From: Adiantum capillus-veneris | Lineage: Eukaryota; Streptophyta; Polypodiopsida; Polypodiales; Pteridaceae | Direction of reading: 5' to 3' | Assembly: GCA_014529385.2 (NCBI GenBank) | Contig: CM043959.1 | Location: 92,111,529 to 92,175,528 of the forward strand | Length of the DNA: 64,000 nt | Shown: positions 12,292-24,300 of the stretch, piece by piece | How the letters are laid out: the number at the start of each line of letters is the position of its first letter | How positions within the stretch are numbered: the stretch's first letter is position 1 | Notes under the pieces: generated by a model | What the model saw: the letters and a program-made list of their open reading frames with translations, nothing else | Told to the model about the DNA's origin: nothing | Databases searched by the model: none | Made by a program: the position numbers and the translations under genes

Positions 12292-13638
12292 TATGGTGTG
12301 CTAGCTAGGATTGTTGTTATGCATTTGTGTGTTAGTACAATTAGCATTACTCTATCATCATTAGATTAATCCATTTGATTTGCTCGTCTATTGCATGTTG
12401 CATGCCTAATTAGTGTTCCATTGGCTAGCATGAGCATGTTCTTGAGCTAAAGCCTCTTGAGCCACTACTCACTAGATTATTGGAAGATTAATTACCATAA
12501 GATTTCATTAATTTGTCATTAGAAACTTTCATTTTGCATTCAAAATTTGCTCCTCACTTTAGTAAAATTGGCATTTACGATTGGTGTGTGTGCGTAGCCT
12601 ATCTCGAGAGCTTTCCATTGAGCCCAAGATTGTTGCATTCCGATTGTTCTTCTTCACGCTCCAAGCTTAGCTTTTTTCACTCGCATTCTCTGGAATATTT
12701 TGCAGAACAAAGCCACAGAGGCACTTTGTGTGTGTGGGGAGGAAGGAGCATTCAATGCTCACCACACCCTTGTGGAAAAACAAACCCAAAAAGAGCCTCA
12801 AACGACATTTCATGTGGTGGGAACCTCCTACTTTTAGGGCCTTTGACCATTTTAAAGGCGAAGGGCCACACCCACACTTGGGACGCCCACGACGGACTTC
12901 AGCCAGGCGGTAAGGTGTTTTGAATTCCGTTTTCGGGTCCGAACCCTAGCCGGCCACGCACAGCCTACTCCGCCCGTGCCCACGCCTGTTCGATCGACCG
13001 CAACTGTCTGCCCTCGCCGTCCGGTCATGAACCTTACCCGCACGCTTAAGCATTTTCTAAGAGATTTTCAGGTCCGCCCTCTCAGGCTCCCCTTCCCATG
13101 CTGCTCTCGAGTCTCAAGAACTTCAACCCAGCGTCCTTCTTGGGCCCCCCTTCCCACGCTGCTCCCGGGCCTCGAGCACTCCAATCAAGAGCTCCTTCCC
13201 GTGGCCTTCATTTCGAATTCCAAAATCCCTATCCCGAACTTGTAAGAGGCATTCCCCATGGCCTAAGGATTTGAAGCCCCACAAGCCACACAAGGGCATC
13301 AAGCCTCAAAGTTTTACAAAGCGTCTACACCGGCATTCAAAAGGCGGCCTCAAGCACTAAAGAAGAAAGGTAGAAGATGCTTCTTCGAGCATACAAAGCT
13401 TTTAAAAGGGATCTCCAAAGGTATCCAAAGCCAACTTCGAAGGTGTATGTGAAGGGTGACTTCACCTTGAGTGAAGAGGTACTTCACATTTTATTAAGAA
13501 GACATTAAAATTTCAAATCTTGCAGCCAAGCACAATAACTTGCAAATAAATAATCATCTTTCTTTATTTGTGCGCCGTGTAAAGAGGCAAAAACTGGCTA
13601 GGAGAGTTTCCTAAGCTAAGACCCCTCTATTAGCACAA
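12292..13638 (+). other. long untranslated leader of TR-GAG
   Basis: About 1.35 kb between primer site and gag. I see no recognisable domain in the short open frames at 12513-12923 and 12976-13245. A long non-coding leader is common in non-autonomous LTR elements. Confidence 0.5.
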
Positions 13639-14480
13639 ATGGGGGACAAGGGAATAGAGACATTCAACGGGGAGGGATTTCTCACTTGGAAAACGAAGTT
13701 AAGAGGCTACCTTATGAAAAAATGTTTGTGGTCTGTCATCAGCATTGCCTTAGAGCAACAAGCCAAACCCGATGGAGTGCACACTAGGGCATCTACACTC
13801 ATAGCAAGTGCACAGAATTTGGCCAAAGACGAACAAGCATTAGGAATCATCATCACCTCCTTGCATGACAACTACGTGCATTTCATAGATGAATGTAAGC
13901 ATGCACATGAAGCCTGGCATTTCCTAGAAGTAATTTTGGAGCTAGGGCCAAAAGAAGCAAAGTTAGTCTTAAAAGACAACTTTACAAAGTTACTATAATT
14001 GAAGGGGAGGACATTGCTAGTCTAGTGAATAGGCTTAAGAGCATTGTCACGCAGCTCACTTACATCTAGGTTGAAGTACCAGAAGATGACAAAGTGGCCA
14101 TACTATTAAGTGCACTTCCACCTTCTTATGACCACTTAGTCACAATTCTTGAAGAAAAAGAACCAGCACCACCATTCCAAGATGTCATCAACTCAGTCCA
14201 AGCAGAAGAAAGAAAGCAAAGAGGTTCACTCACCTCATAAGGAGGAATTTTTATCGCAACATCTTCAAGGGGAAGGCATTCGCCATCAACATCGACAAAT
14301 GGACAAAAGTGTTATGAATGTGGAAGAATGGGACATGTAGCGAAAGATTGCTACACAAACATACCTTGCAACAAATGTGGTAGGAAGGGACACCCTCCTT
14401 CTCGGTGCTACGAGAAAGCAGCAGTAGTAGAAGCAACGAAGGCAAGAGACCTGACGAAGGATCAACTCACATAATAGAAG
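13639..14480 (+). CDS. gag region of TR-GAG (fossil)
   Basis: The open frame beginning MGDKGIETFNGEGFLTWK at 13639 resembles copia gag of the UBN2 / retrotran_gag type (tryptophan-containing N-terminus, then helical region with HEAWHFLE). Further downstream, around 14305-14420, two CCHC zinc knuckles are encoded (CYECGRMGHVAKDC and CNKCGRKGHPPSRC), the nucleic-acid-binding end of gag. The region as a whole is broken. In a living element it would form the particle and bind RNA. No pol follows. Confidence 0.75.
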
Positions 14481-14570
14481 ACAAAAAGGATGAAGACGAG
14501 ATCAATGTTGTCTTTTATGAAGACCCATTTTGAAGATGTAGACTCTCTACTTGTAGGGGAGGACTTTTTC

Positions 14571-14745
14571 CTGTGTGGATACCAACTTATCATCCTGTGT
14601 GGACATCACCATCCTTTGTGGATTTTTCTTGTGTGGATTTTACCATCCTATGTGGATATCACCATCCTTTGTGGACTTTATTTTCCTGTGTGGATATCAC
14701 CATCCTATGTGGATTTTGTTAGGCTGTGTGGATCATGCATCTTCA
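14571..14745 (+). repeat. ~29-bp minisatellite (ATCACCATCCTNTGTGGAT)
   Basis: About six imperfect copies of a roughly 29-bp unit containing ATCACCATCCTATGTGGAT lie between gag and the polypurine tract of TR-GAG. Confidence 0.75.
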
Positions 14746-14780
14746 GTATCTTGTCTTAGTCCAAACCCCAAGGGGAGGAT

Positions 14781-15893
14781 TGTAAAGTGTGAGCTTTGTC
14801 CTAAAGTGTGAGTCAAGGAGAGGAGAGTGGATTTATCCCACATGCTGGGGAGCAAGGCTGTAGAGCTACTTAAAGATCATTTCATGAATGAATAAACAAC
14901 AACTCCATTTTGCACTACATGCTTATCTATGGTGAGCTTGTGCTTAGCTAAGTCAATACTCAAGATTGTGTTTATGATTCCAAGCTAATTCTATCTTGGA
15001 ACCTAATTCACTTGAGTGATAACCTTGTTAAGTATGGAGCTTGATTTACCCTTGTAATTTTCTGTGGTAAAAGCGCACATTTGTAAGGCCCCCATTATGA
15101 GGAAAAGCCATCGTGCGTGAAGGAAAATCACTCACCGGAAACCAAAATTTTGACGGACAAGAATCAGGGGTAACTTTAGAGGCCTCAGGGACAGAGGCCT
15201 CTGAGACTTTTTTTTTTCGACGAAATATTCCTTTTCGCCAGAATATTATGGCCGGCCGGCAGCCGAAAAGTGGTCGAAAAACAACCGGTTGGTTGGCCGG
15301 TGGCCGGTAGTCAATGGCCGATGGCCGGTGGTCGGAAGTCAATGGCCAGTGGCCGAATTCAAAAGCGGACTTGTCTTCTCAAGGGCAGCCACACATGGAC
15401 GGATTGGAGGGTCCGATTTGGAGTTATTCGCACAAGGGAGGCTACACATGGCTGTCTCTCATAAGAGAGGGCAGCCCTTTTGGCCTATAAAAGGAGGCCA
15501 TTTCTACACACATTTCATAGTGTGAAGTTGATACAACAAGGTGAGTGTGAGGTGGTGAGAGTGAAGCAAGGCGAGAGCTCCAAGGCGAGAGCTCCATTAA
15601 GGGTATAATCCCTTTGTAAACTACTTCTTGTTTTGAAGTAAAGCCATTGAGTGGTTGTTTTCCCGTGGACGTAGTCCACATTGGGTGAACCACGTATATC
15701 GTGTGTACTCTCTCCCTCTCTCTACTCTATAATTTCTTGTGTGTGAAATCTATCTCTCTCCATTAAGTAATCTACTCAAATATCTATTTAACTACGTCTT
15801 ATTTCCTAACAAACCTTGCTTACACACACACTCACACATTGAAGCTATGTTTCTCTTTCATCCACCCTAGCTAGCACGATCCCATTCCTAACA
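14781..15893 (+). repeat. 3' LTR of TR-GAG, split by a solo LTR
   Basis: The parts 14781-15025 and 15817-15893 together correspond base for base to the 322-bp 5' LTR. The gap is exactly the solo LTR plus one copy of its 5-bp target duplication. Confidence 0.92.
15026..15811 (+). mobile_element. solo LTR (786 bp) with perfect AACCT target duplication
   Basis: Begins TGTTAAGTATGG, ends TTTCCTAACA and is flanked by AACCT at 15021-15025 and 15812-15816. There is no internal region, so it is a solo LTR, normally left by recombination between the two LTRs of a full element. It contains a TATA box (TATAAAA, 15486-15492), GC-rich GGCCGG-type repeats around 15250-15350, and is inserted in the 3' LTR of TR-GAG, making it the youngest event here. 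Small open frames within it are not supported. Its family (copia or gypsy) cannot be told from the LTR alone. Confidence 0.92.
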
Positions 15894-15898
15894 TGTGC

Positions 15899-16702
15899 TA
15901 CCTTGGGCCAACGAGACGAGAGCAGATGGCCATGAAATTTTATAGGGGTTTGGGAATCACACTAATCTCTGTGCCTGCAAAGTTTCATGGAAATCACAAT
16001 CCGTCTCAACGGTCCAAGGCGGCGCCAATTTTTTGCCCACCAGGCCTTTGACGAGCCCAAAGCCAAAACAATTGGCGATTGTGCCAACCTGGCCCTACGA
16101 GACGTGAGTGCATGGGCATGAAACTTTATGGGTTTGGTAGAAGCACACTTATCCTTACCCCTATAAGGTTTCGTGGGCATTGCAACCGTCTTGATGGTGC
16201 ACAATGGAACAATCGCCAATTTTTGCTCACTGTCCCCTCGGCGAGCCCAAAACCAAAAAAATTGGTGATTGTGCAACACTAGACCTACGAGACGGGAGTG
16301 GATGGCCATGTTGGTGTGGAAAAAACTCTAATCTTCTCTCATGAAAAGCTCCATGGGCATCGTAATCCGTCTCGACGGTTTATGGTGGCAAAATTGCCAA
16401 TTTTTTGTTCATTGTGCCCTTGGCAAATGCAAAGCCAAAAAATTGGTGATTGTGCCACCCTGAACCAACGGAACGGGAAAGGATGGCCATGAAAATTTGT
16501 GGACTTAGGGAAAGAACACTAATCCCTACCCTTCTAAAGTTACATGAACATCACAATTTGTCTCGATGGTCCACGATAGCACAATTGCCAATTTCTGTCC
16601 ATTGGGTCCTCGGTGAGCCCAAAGCCAAAAAATAATGATTGTGCCACCTTGGACAGACAAGACGGAATCGGATAGCCAAGAAACTCTACAAGGGTAGGGG
16701 AT
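15899..16702 (+). repeat. ~190-bp tandem array, right block (4-5 units)
   Basis: Continuation of the array at 10059-11950. Landmarks recur near 15927, 16107, 16302, 16482 and 16673. The unit interrupted by TR-GAG has the normal length (about 195 bp) when the insertion is ignored. The array ends abruptly where LTR-B sequence begins. Confidence 0.9.
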
Positions 16703-17074
16703 GTTGTAGTTTTCAAGATCTTTTCCATGATGGTTTGTGATTTTGGTACCTTGTTGGATTGCAACCAGACTTGTTAGAATAGTGCTCCTAGGTGTCCTAG
16801 ACCTCCTCCTTAAGTTTCGTTGCATTTTGAGTCTGTTAGAGTGCCAAAATGGCGTAATGACCTAGAGTTGTGAGAAAGGACATAGGCAGATTTTCCTAAT
16901 CATTGAGTGTTGGTTTGCTTGTTGAGTTAATGTGTTTGCTTGTTATGTTGACTTCTTAAGATTGACAAGCTCAAAGAGTCTCTGTGCCCCATCTGAGTCA
17001 CTTCCTTGAGTAGTGACATTGTATTAGTGCCAGATAGCTATGCTATAGACATCCATCGCGGCGATCCACTAACA
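16703..17074 (+). mobile_element. LTR-B fragment (3' part of a 5' LTR)
   Basis: Clearly homologous to 5015-5386 (GATTTTGGTACCTTG, later TCTCTGTGCCCCATCTGAGTC) and ends at ACTAACA. The upstream ~510 bp of the LTR are missing. A degenerate Asp-tRNA primer site follows, so this is the end of a 5' LTR in plus orientation. Confidence 0.8.
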
Positions 17075-17075
17075 T

Positions 17076-17093
17076 TGACGCCATTGCGGAGGA
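17076..17093 (+). promoter_or_regulatory. degenerate primer-binding site, tRNA-Asp type
   Basis: TGACGCCATTGCGGAGGA is close to the TGGCGCCGTTGCCGGGGA primer site complementary to plant Asp-tRNA, used by Athila/Tat-type gypsy elements. It sits one base after the LTR end. Confidence 0.6.
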
Positions 17094-17420
17094 TAATGAT
17101 CCTTAGATGGTGAGTGACCTAGTGCGTATTTCAAGCATTATTTTTCAAATATTTGTCTCTCTATTCCATTTATGCTTTATTAGTGAAGGAGCTAGATGCG
17201 CGGTTTAGTGCTTGGTAGACTCTAGAAGTCAAGGACTTCTAGATCTATTCTCAAGAGGTAAAGAGGGTTGTGAGTGAGATAGCCAAAAGCATTTCATTCT
17301 TCAATTTTCTCTATGCTTTTAGAGTGCTTTTTTGTTTTCCATTTTGACTTTATTTTGTATCGTTCTATATGTTTTTGTTTCATGCTTCATTTCAATACTT
17401 AGGAGTAGGGTAAGTAGAAA
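17094..17420 (+). other. element leader, no recognised gene
   Basis: AT-rich sequence following the primer site. No gag or other coding homology is visible before the tandem array begins. Confidence 0.4.
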
Positions 17421-19770
17421 CTACCACCATCAAATTTGGGCAAAAATCGAGGGGAAAAGGGTGAAAACCATATCTTGATTGAAATGACCATAAGTGTGAA
17501 ATTCTAAAAAAATTGATAGTAGAGACCTGAAAAGTGATCCAAATTCAAACATCTGTGGATCAAGGGTATTAGCAGACTCCCTAGAAGTAATCTAGAAAGT
17601 CTAGCCAAATTTTGTGGAGGAACATGGATTGCGATCCATGACCTCTAGAGACTTTTTTTGCAAAAAAATGACCAATGACATGGTGCATCAGTGGGACATT
17701 ACTCCGATCAAGTTTGCTTGAAAGAAAAACTCAAAAATCACATCAGTATTGGCTAATAGGGCAAAAAAATCAAAGCAGGCATTGCAGACACAAAATTTTG
17801 GGTTTTTCAACTTTTTGGGATCCAAATTATAAAAGGGCTGAGATTTGGCTTCTAACGGAATAGAGAAACAACAGAAGAAAATTCATGAAAAAATGCTTCC
17901 AAACATGGATCGCGATCCATGTACCTTTTGACATTTGGGACCTGATATTTGACAAGTTCATTCCTAATAAGTAGTGGAACAACTTTGCCAAAAGAGACCA
18001 TACAAAAAAATGAAAAAAAGTTGATCAAAACACAAATATTCTGCCAGGTAGCCGAAAACTGCAAAGAAGACACAAAGATTTGATTTTGGTTGGGCAAAAT
18101 TATTTCAAATTTAAAAAGGTTTGGGGAAGACTATCACCATAAAATGGACTATAAGTTGACCAAGTTTCATGTCAAAATGAGGTCAAACATTGATTGCGAT
18201 CCATGTACCTCATCATGATCTTTGGCTGGAAATTGACAAGTGGGTAGCTGATACCATTTGGAACAACTTTCCCAAAAACCACAAGGTTAGAAAATTGAAA
18301 AACGTTAGTCAAAATAGCTAAATAGAGAAACTAGTCAAAAACTGCAGGGCACACAAAAAAACTTGCTTTTGACTGACAAAAATTTACTTAAATTTTAAAA
18401 AAAGTGGTGGAGTACAGTACTGACACTACAGGTAATCATCAGGCCACATTTGGTGTTTAGATGTGATGGAACATGGATTGCGATCCATGTACCTCATCAA
18501 AAATTTTGGCTGAGATTTGAGCAATAGGTAGCTGAGACATAGACAAACAACTTTTCCAAAAGAACCATTTGCAAAAAAGTTGTAAAAAGTGGTCAAAAGA
18601 GAAAAAAACACTTCATTGTCAAAACTTTTAGCAAAATGTAGAGTTCACTTTTGGTTGGGCAAAACTGATCCAAATTCAAAAATTTCTTCACGAGCAGGCT
18701 ACAAACATCTTAAGCTACCAGCACACCAAAGATCAAGTCTAAAAGTGGTGGAACATTCATGACCCCCCTGAGGAATTTTTGAACGGGAACTTTTCCAGCA
18801 TGTAGTAGAGACCATTTTGAACACAAGTCCCCAAGGAAGCATTGTCAAAAAAGTTCAAAGAGGAAAACCCTAAAACAGTCCTAGGGGTTGACTTTTGTAT
18901 GTCCTAAACAAGTCCAAATCACAAAAAAACCATATAGCAAGGATCAAGAGACCAACCGCAAGCTATGTGCCAAGTTTTAGTGCAATCTAAAACAAGGGTA
19001 CGTGGATCACGATCCATGTTCCTATGTCATAGAGTGATACCAAACTTGTACCATAGCTAGAGGACATCACAAGGAGTCTAGTGATCTTTTCAAACTGATT
19101 TTGGATATTAAAAACCAAACAAAAAGCCCAGAACTGTCAAGTACAGTAACAAAGTACTAGAATTGACCTTATTTTCAATCCAGTGGTCCATTTTCAAAAA
19201 TTTTGATACCATAGGACCTACTAATCATGATAATTTTGATGGTAAAAGTGGAGTTGGCCTCCAAACATGGATCATGATCCATGTACCCATAGTGAGAGCT
19301 TGACCTAGAACTTTCTAGATCAATAGAGCATACACAAGGGAACATATCTCCAAGTCCAATTTTGAAACCCCCCCCCAACAAATTTGGGTCAAAAGGGAGC
19401 AAAATAAGTGACAGACTGAAAACCTCAATGCAGACCTTGTATTGGGCATTTGACTTATCTAACCATCCCAAATCTCAAGTTTAAGCTAAAAATACATCCT
19501 AAAGAACAAGATACAAGCCAAAGTTCTTGTGTATTGGTCCTGAAACTGTTTTGATTGTTGTTTCAAGAGCAGTCCACCAAAATTTCTCTAACTTTTAAGA
19601 GACAACTCCAAATTGAGTCAGGTATAGCCAGGAAGAAATCTTGCTTTTAGAGATGATTTTTTTCAGGTTTTCTAATTTAAAACTTTAAGAATACCCCAAG
19701 ACCAGTTTCTAAAGATCAAAGGACCACAAAGATCTAACTTTTGAGAGACGTTACCAGGGGCAAAAAGCGA
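17420..19770. repeat. ~280-bp tandem array with CATGGATCGCGATCCATG core
   Basis: An 18-bp palindrome or near-palindrome recurs at 17623, 17904, 18188, 18472, 18754 (decayed), 19001 and 19266, giving spacings of about 281, 284, 284, 282, 247 and 265 bp. The copies at 17904 (CATGGATCGCGATCCATG) and 19266 (CATGGATCATGATCCATG) are perfect palindromes. Flanking parts of the units also align (GAACAACTTTNCCAAAAG, TTTGGTTGGGCAAAA, GTGGTGGAACA). About eight units, substantially diverged. Minus-strand open frames that repeat the peptide YMDRDPC are reading-frame echoes of the palindrome, not genes. Confidence 0.85.
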
Positions 19771-19810
19771 TAAGATGCACTAAGCCAAAGTGGGCTTATG
19801 TAACATTTAA

Positions 19811-21396
19811 TGGCCTAGTAACTTGTGTGTAGCGGAAAATAGCATGAACATAGTGAGCATTTCATTAGAATAGATTCCTAAATGAGAATAACAAGAGTGC
19901 CTGGGTGGAGAGAGAAACAAAAGGAATAACACCTAGCTAGATAGCATGGACAATACTTCAAAAGAGAGAGAAATTAAGCTATTGACAACATTTGAGGACC
20001 GGATCTACATGGAGCCGGTCCCCCCTCCAAAAAATCTTTGTATTATGGTTTCTCCCATCAAGAGAGACATTTTACAATACAGTTCTTTTTGTTCCTTCAA
20101 TACTAGCTACTGCAATCAAGATGGAAACTTAAAGCACTTAGAAAAACATTTATTAAACACAACATCAATTCCCTCAGGGTCTCAGACCAAGACCTCACAG
20201 ACCTTCGAAGATGGGGAGAGCTAGCAGGGTATGAGAGTAGATTGAGAGGAAGAAGGAGTAGTCTTACGAGAAAGATGTACATGTCCTCACATTATCACTC
20301 ATATTAGCATAGATTAGCTTAGTAATTAGCATGGTAGAGGAGATGAGCATGCATTGAAGCTTGGCTCTTGGTTGGATTTGCATCACAAAGCAAAGAGTTG
20401 TTGGTGTAGGCCTCCCTTCTCACAAGCTTGGAGTAGGTGATAAGCTTTCCATTAAATCTTGAGAAGGAGAGAGAGAGAGGGAGTCTTCTTACTCCACACA
20501 TGGACTAGTGTGAGTGTGTATGCAATAATGCCTTGAGAAATTCAGCCCCCCCCTCTCTCTTGGTCGACGCCTCTTGCTATTTTCTCATCCAAACCCCCCG
20601 TTGGTCCATGCCAGGCTTAGCCAATGGAATTTAAGTAGCATAAGTGATAGCCTTCTGACATGTGTCCCCCTTTCCCCTTTTGTGAGAGCTTTAGGTAATT
20701 AATTAATGCAACTAAACTCTCATTGGACCCCTTTGTCTCCTGGCCAATAGGAATCAGGCAAGCCATTGGGCTGTTGAATGCTCATTCGACCCCTTGGGAG
20801 ACTGTCCAATAGTCTTCTAGAGAGCTTAATTCTTATTGGTTCTTTTATTAAGTGTTTTTAAAATCAATTAAACTAGATTTACTCCAACCTAACTCTCATT
20901 GTTCCACCTCCATGGCCATCCAATAGGATTTGAGTACACCTTGTGGGCATCTAGGCTAGGGACCTGACATGTGTCCCTGATTCCCTTTGTGTAAAGGACC
21001 TTGTGAGTGTGTGTATTTCTCTTGCATCTCCTACTTCTAGGGATTTCCCCCTCTGCATCAAGACTCTTTTTGGACACACTAAGCATGCAATTTTCCTATT
21101 GTTTGACCTTTGGACACAACCTTTAAATTTTGGAACCTTAGCATTTTGGAACCTTAGCATTTTGGAAGTCTTAATGGGCTGAAAGTTAGGGTCTTTTAAG
21201 CCCATTGTTGCACCTTGCTATTTTGCAGATGGCCCCCCCTTTGGATCCCTATTTTCCCTCCTTTGGATCCCTATTGTGGCCGGTCTGCCAGCTTGAACAA
21301 TATTCTAACTTTTTCTCCCTTGGTACTTCCCCATATTAAATGATCAATTTAACATGGAAAATCATTTAAGAGGATTAGATATTAGTTATTATGACA
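19811..21396 (-). mobile_element. LTR-A, 3' LTR of Gypsy-2 (1586 bp)
   Basis: On the plus strand it starts TGGCCTAGTAACTTG and ends ATTATGACA; read on the minus strand it begins TGTCATAAT directly after the polypurine tract of Gypsy-2. It is homologous to the Gypsy-1 LTR throughout, apart from length differences. The open frame at 19946-20224 lies in the block shared by all three LTR-A copies and is not treated as a gene. Confidence 0.82.
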
Positions 21397-24300
21397 TTAC
21401 CTCTCTCTTGAAATCATAGTCGTCCTTACTATGGGCTAGAGAAGATAAAGCATATTCATTAGTCCTTTTCCTAGCGGGTAGAAGATCCCTATGTTACCCT
21501 ACGACATCGTTCCAGAATGGATGACTAGTCCATTTGGCGCTTGAGAGACTAAGATACCACAAGCATGTTTTCACATTAGTCCTATCAATCTTCCATAGTA
21601 GAGTGACAAGCTCTACTTGGTGTTTTGGGAGACGTCGTCTCCGCAACCTTGATCTAAGCATGCATACTACTTCATTTTTGTGCACAATAAAGAAAAAGAG
21701 AGTCTTATAAGACAAAAACTTTGTTCATTTTTAACATTTATACATTTTCTTACTCTAGGGAAGCATTGTAAGCATCGACAAGGTTTAGGTTATCCTTTTA
21801 TTGTATGCCTTGCATCCATCTAGCATCTTCAAAAGGATAATTCTTAAACTTAATAAGATATCGTCGGATAGTCTTACCGCCTCTTAATACCTTGTCTTCA
21901 TGTCGGAGAATGGACTTGGACTGCAACACCTCTTCTTGGTCCTCGATCTCCGGTGGGTCCTCAATAATTGGTTCTTGAGGTGGCTCTCATTTGTAAGGCT
22001 TTCACAGGCTCACATAGAAAGCATTGTGTATGAGCCAATGGCTAAGAAAATTGAGTTGATAGGCCATCTCATTGATTGGTCTAAGAATCTAGAAGGGACC
22101 ATAGTACCTTTTTGCTAACTTAGCATAGTACTTTTGGTGTCCCATAGGATTCTTGCCCGTCGTGTTCCTTAATCGAGGCTTGGGAAATTTGAGTAAGACC
22201 CAATCATTTTCTTTAAAGACTTGGGTTCTGATGTGCTTGTGAGAAACAGCCTTTTGCCTTTGCTGTGAGATAGAGATAGCATCCTTAATCTTTTGGAAAG
22301 ATTTTTGTAGGTCTCGTCTATGCTCATTTGCAGTGAAGATCTTCCCATGTACCTTAAGTAGCAGGGGACTTTTTTACCATCCCTCTATTACCTCGAAAGG
22401 TGCTTTTCCCATGGAAGTATGTACACTGTTATTGTAGGCATACTCCACTAAGGGTAAGTACTTCTCCCATTGGGATCTTTGATCTAATTTCGTCACATAG
22501 GCTTTTAGTAGATCAAGAATTGTTAGGTTAGCTATTTCACTTCGGCCATTCATCTGTGGGTGATAGACCAAAGAGAAATTTACCCTTGTTCCTAAATTCT
22601 CAAAGAGACCCTTCCAAAAATTATTGGTCATGCTAAGATCTCTATCCGACACTATGGACATTGGCAAGCCATGGTACTTGAAGATTTGTGAAATGAAGAG
22701 GGTTGCCATTTGATGGGCTTTGATAGTATTTTTGATAGGTATAAAATGAGCTCGTTTACTGAACCTGTCCACTATCATCCATATTCCCATATCCCCATGG
22801 ATAGGCTTAGGCAATCTAAAGATAAAATCCATGGATATGCTCTCCCATGGTGAATTAGGGATAGGCAAAGGTTGAAGCAATCTAGGTTGCTTCCCTCTAT
22901 CAAACTTCGTCTTTTGGCATACCGTACATTTAGAAACATACTCTTGCATGTTTGCTTTCATGGTAGGCCAACAGAAATATGTTTCAATCCCCTTTAAATT
23001 AGACTAAATCACTCTATTCCCTGCATAAGGAGGAACATGAGATTCATACATTACTTTCTCACGTAGTGAGTTAGTAACGCATAGTCTATTTCCATAGAAA
23101 AGATAACCATCTTTTAAAGTAAACGGTTCCTCTTTCTTTCCTAATGCAAGGGCTGAAAGCATATCTTTAAAATCAAGATCAATAGCATACTCATCTATCA
23201 TAGAAGATATATCATTGTGAGTTTCTATGGAAACCTCATTCACTCTGGATCGTCTTGAGAGTGCATCGGCTACTTGATTATGCTTGCTAGCAATGTGAGC
23301 AATATGAAAATGAAATTGCGAAAGAAAATTTTCCTACCTCATTTGTTTGTTGGAGAGCTTGGTATGCGTCATGAAGTACTTAAGACTTTGGTGATCCATT
23401 TGCAAAATGAAAGGAGTCCCCAATAAATAGTGCTTTCATGAGTCTTAAGGCATGTAGAACTACGAGGATTTCCTTTTCATAGATGCCTAGAGCTTGCTCA
23501 ACAAGGTTGAGCCTTTGACTTTCATAGTCTATGGTGTGCCCTTCTTGGTGCAAAACAACTCCAAGGCAATCACCACAAGCGTCACATTGGACCTCAAATG
23601 GCTTTGAGAGATCCGATAGTGTAAGCATAGGTTGAGAGGTAAGCTTTTCTTTAAGCTTTTCAAAAGCATTGTTCTCCTTGGAAGACCATGTATACCTAAC
23701 GTTTTTCCTGGTTAGATCATGTAATGGTTCTGCTATTAGTGAGAACTTTTCTATGAAACGTCTATAGTATGCACACATACCTATAAATCTTCTTAGTTCA
23801 TGAAGATTCCTTGGTTTAGGCCGTCCTTTTAGTACCTCTAACTTTGATGGATCCATTTGAATGCCATCTTCAGAGATAATTTGACCTAAATATTGAATCT
23901 CTTGCAAGAAAAATTCACTTTTCTTTCGATTAACACAAAGTTTATTCTCTCTTAGAACTTGAAATACTACCTGGAGGTGTTACTTGTGTTCGTCTAATGA
24001 ATCAGAGTAGATGATAATATCATCAAATAACACTCCAGTAAAGGTTCGGTGAGGCCTGAATAGCTCCTCCATCAAGCAGTTGAATGTGGTTGGTGCATTG
24101 GTCAAGCCAAAAGGCATGACAATATATTCGTAAAGACCAAAAACAGTGCAAAATGCGGTCTTTAAAATGTCTTGATCAACTATCCTTATTTGATGATAGC
24201 CACTTTTTAGGTCAATCCTACTAAAGTAGGTGGACCCTTGTAGCTTATCAAATAGGTCTTCTACCCATTGAACGGGAAACCTATTCTTGATAGTGATCCT

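Larger units (their letters stand above)
11956..15893 (+). mobile_element. TR-GAG: gag-only Copia-type LTR element
   Basis: A complete-ended LTR element inserted in one unit of the ~190-bp array. Two 322-bp LTRs (11956-12277; 14781-15893 minus its insertion) differ at about 13 positions by eye (~96% identity), suggesting a fairly young insertion. An initiator-Met tRNA primer site TGGTATCAGAGC lies at 12280-12291 and a polypurine tract (AAGGGGAGGAT) at 14770-14780. Flanks TGTGA (11951-11955) and TGTGC (15894-15898) are a near-perfect 5-bp target duplication. The only recognisable coding region is gag; protease, integrase, RT and RNase H are absent, so it would depend on another copia. The 3' LTR carries a nested solo LTR. 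Confidence 0.88.

Noticed and set aside
14251-14445. Minus-strand open frame in the TR-GAG region
   Set aside because: It is antisense to the zinc-knuckle part of gag.
17852-19471. Minus-strand open frames sharing YMDRDPCLE-like peptides as a possible protein family
   Set aside because: The shared peptide is the translation of the palindromic DNA core of the ~280-bp repeat; the rest does not align as protein.
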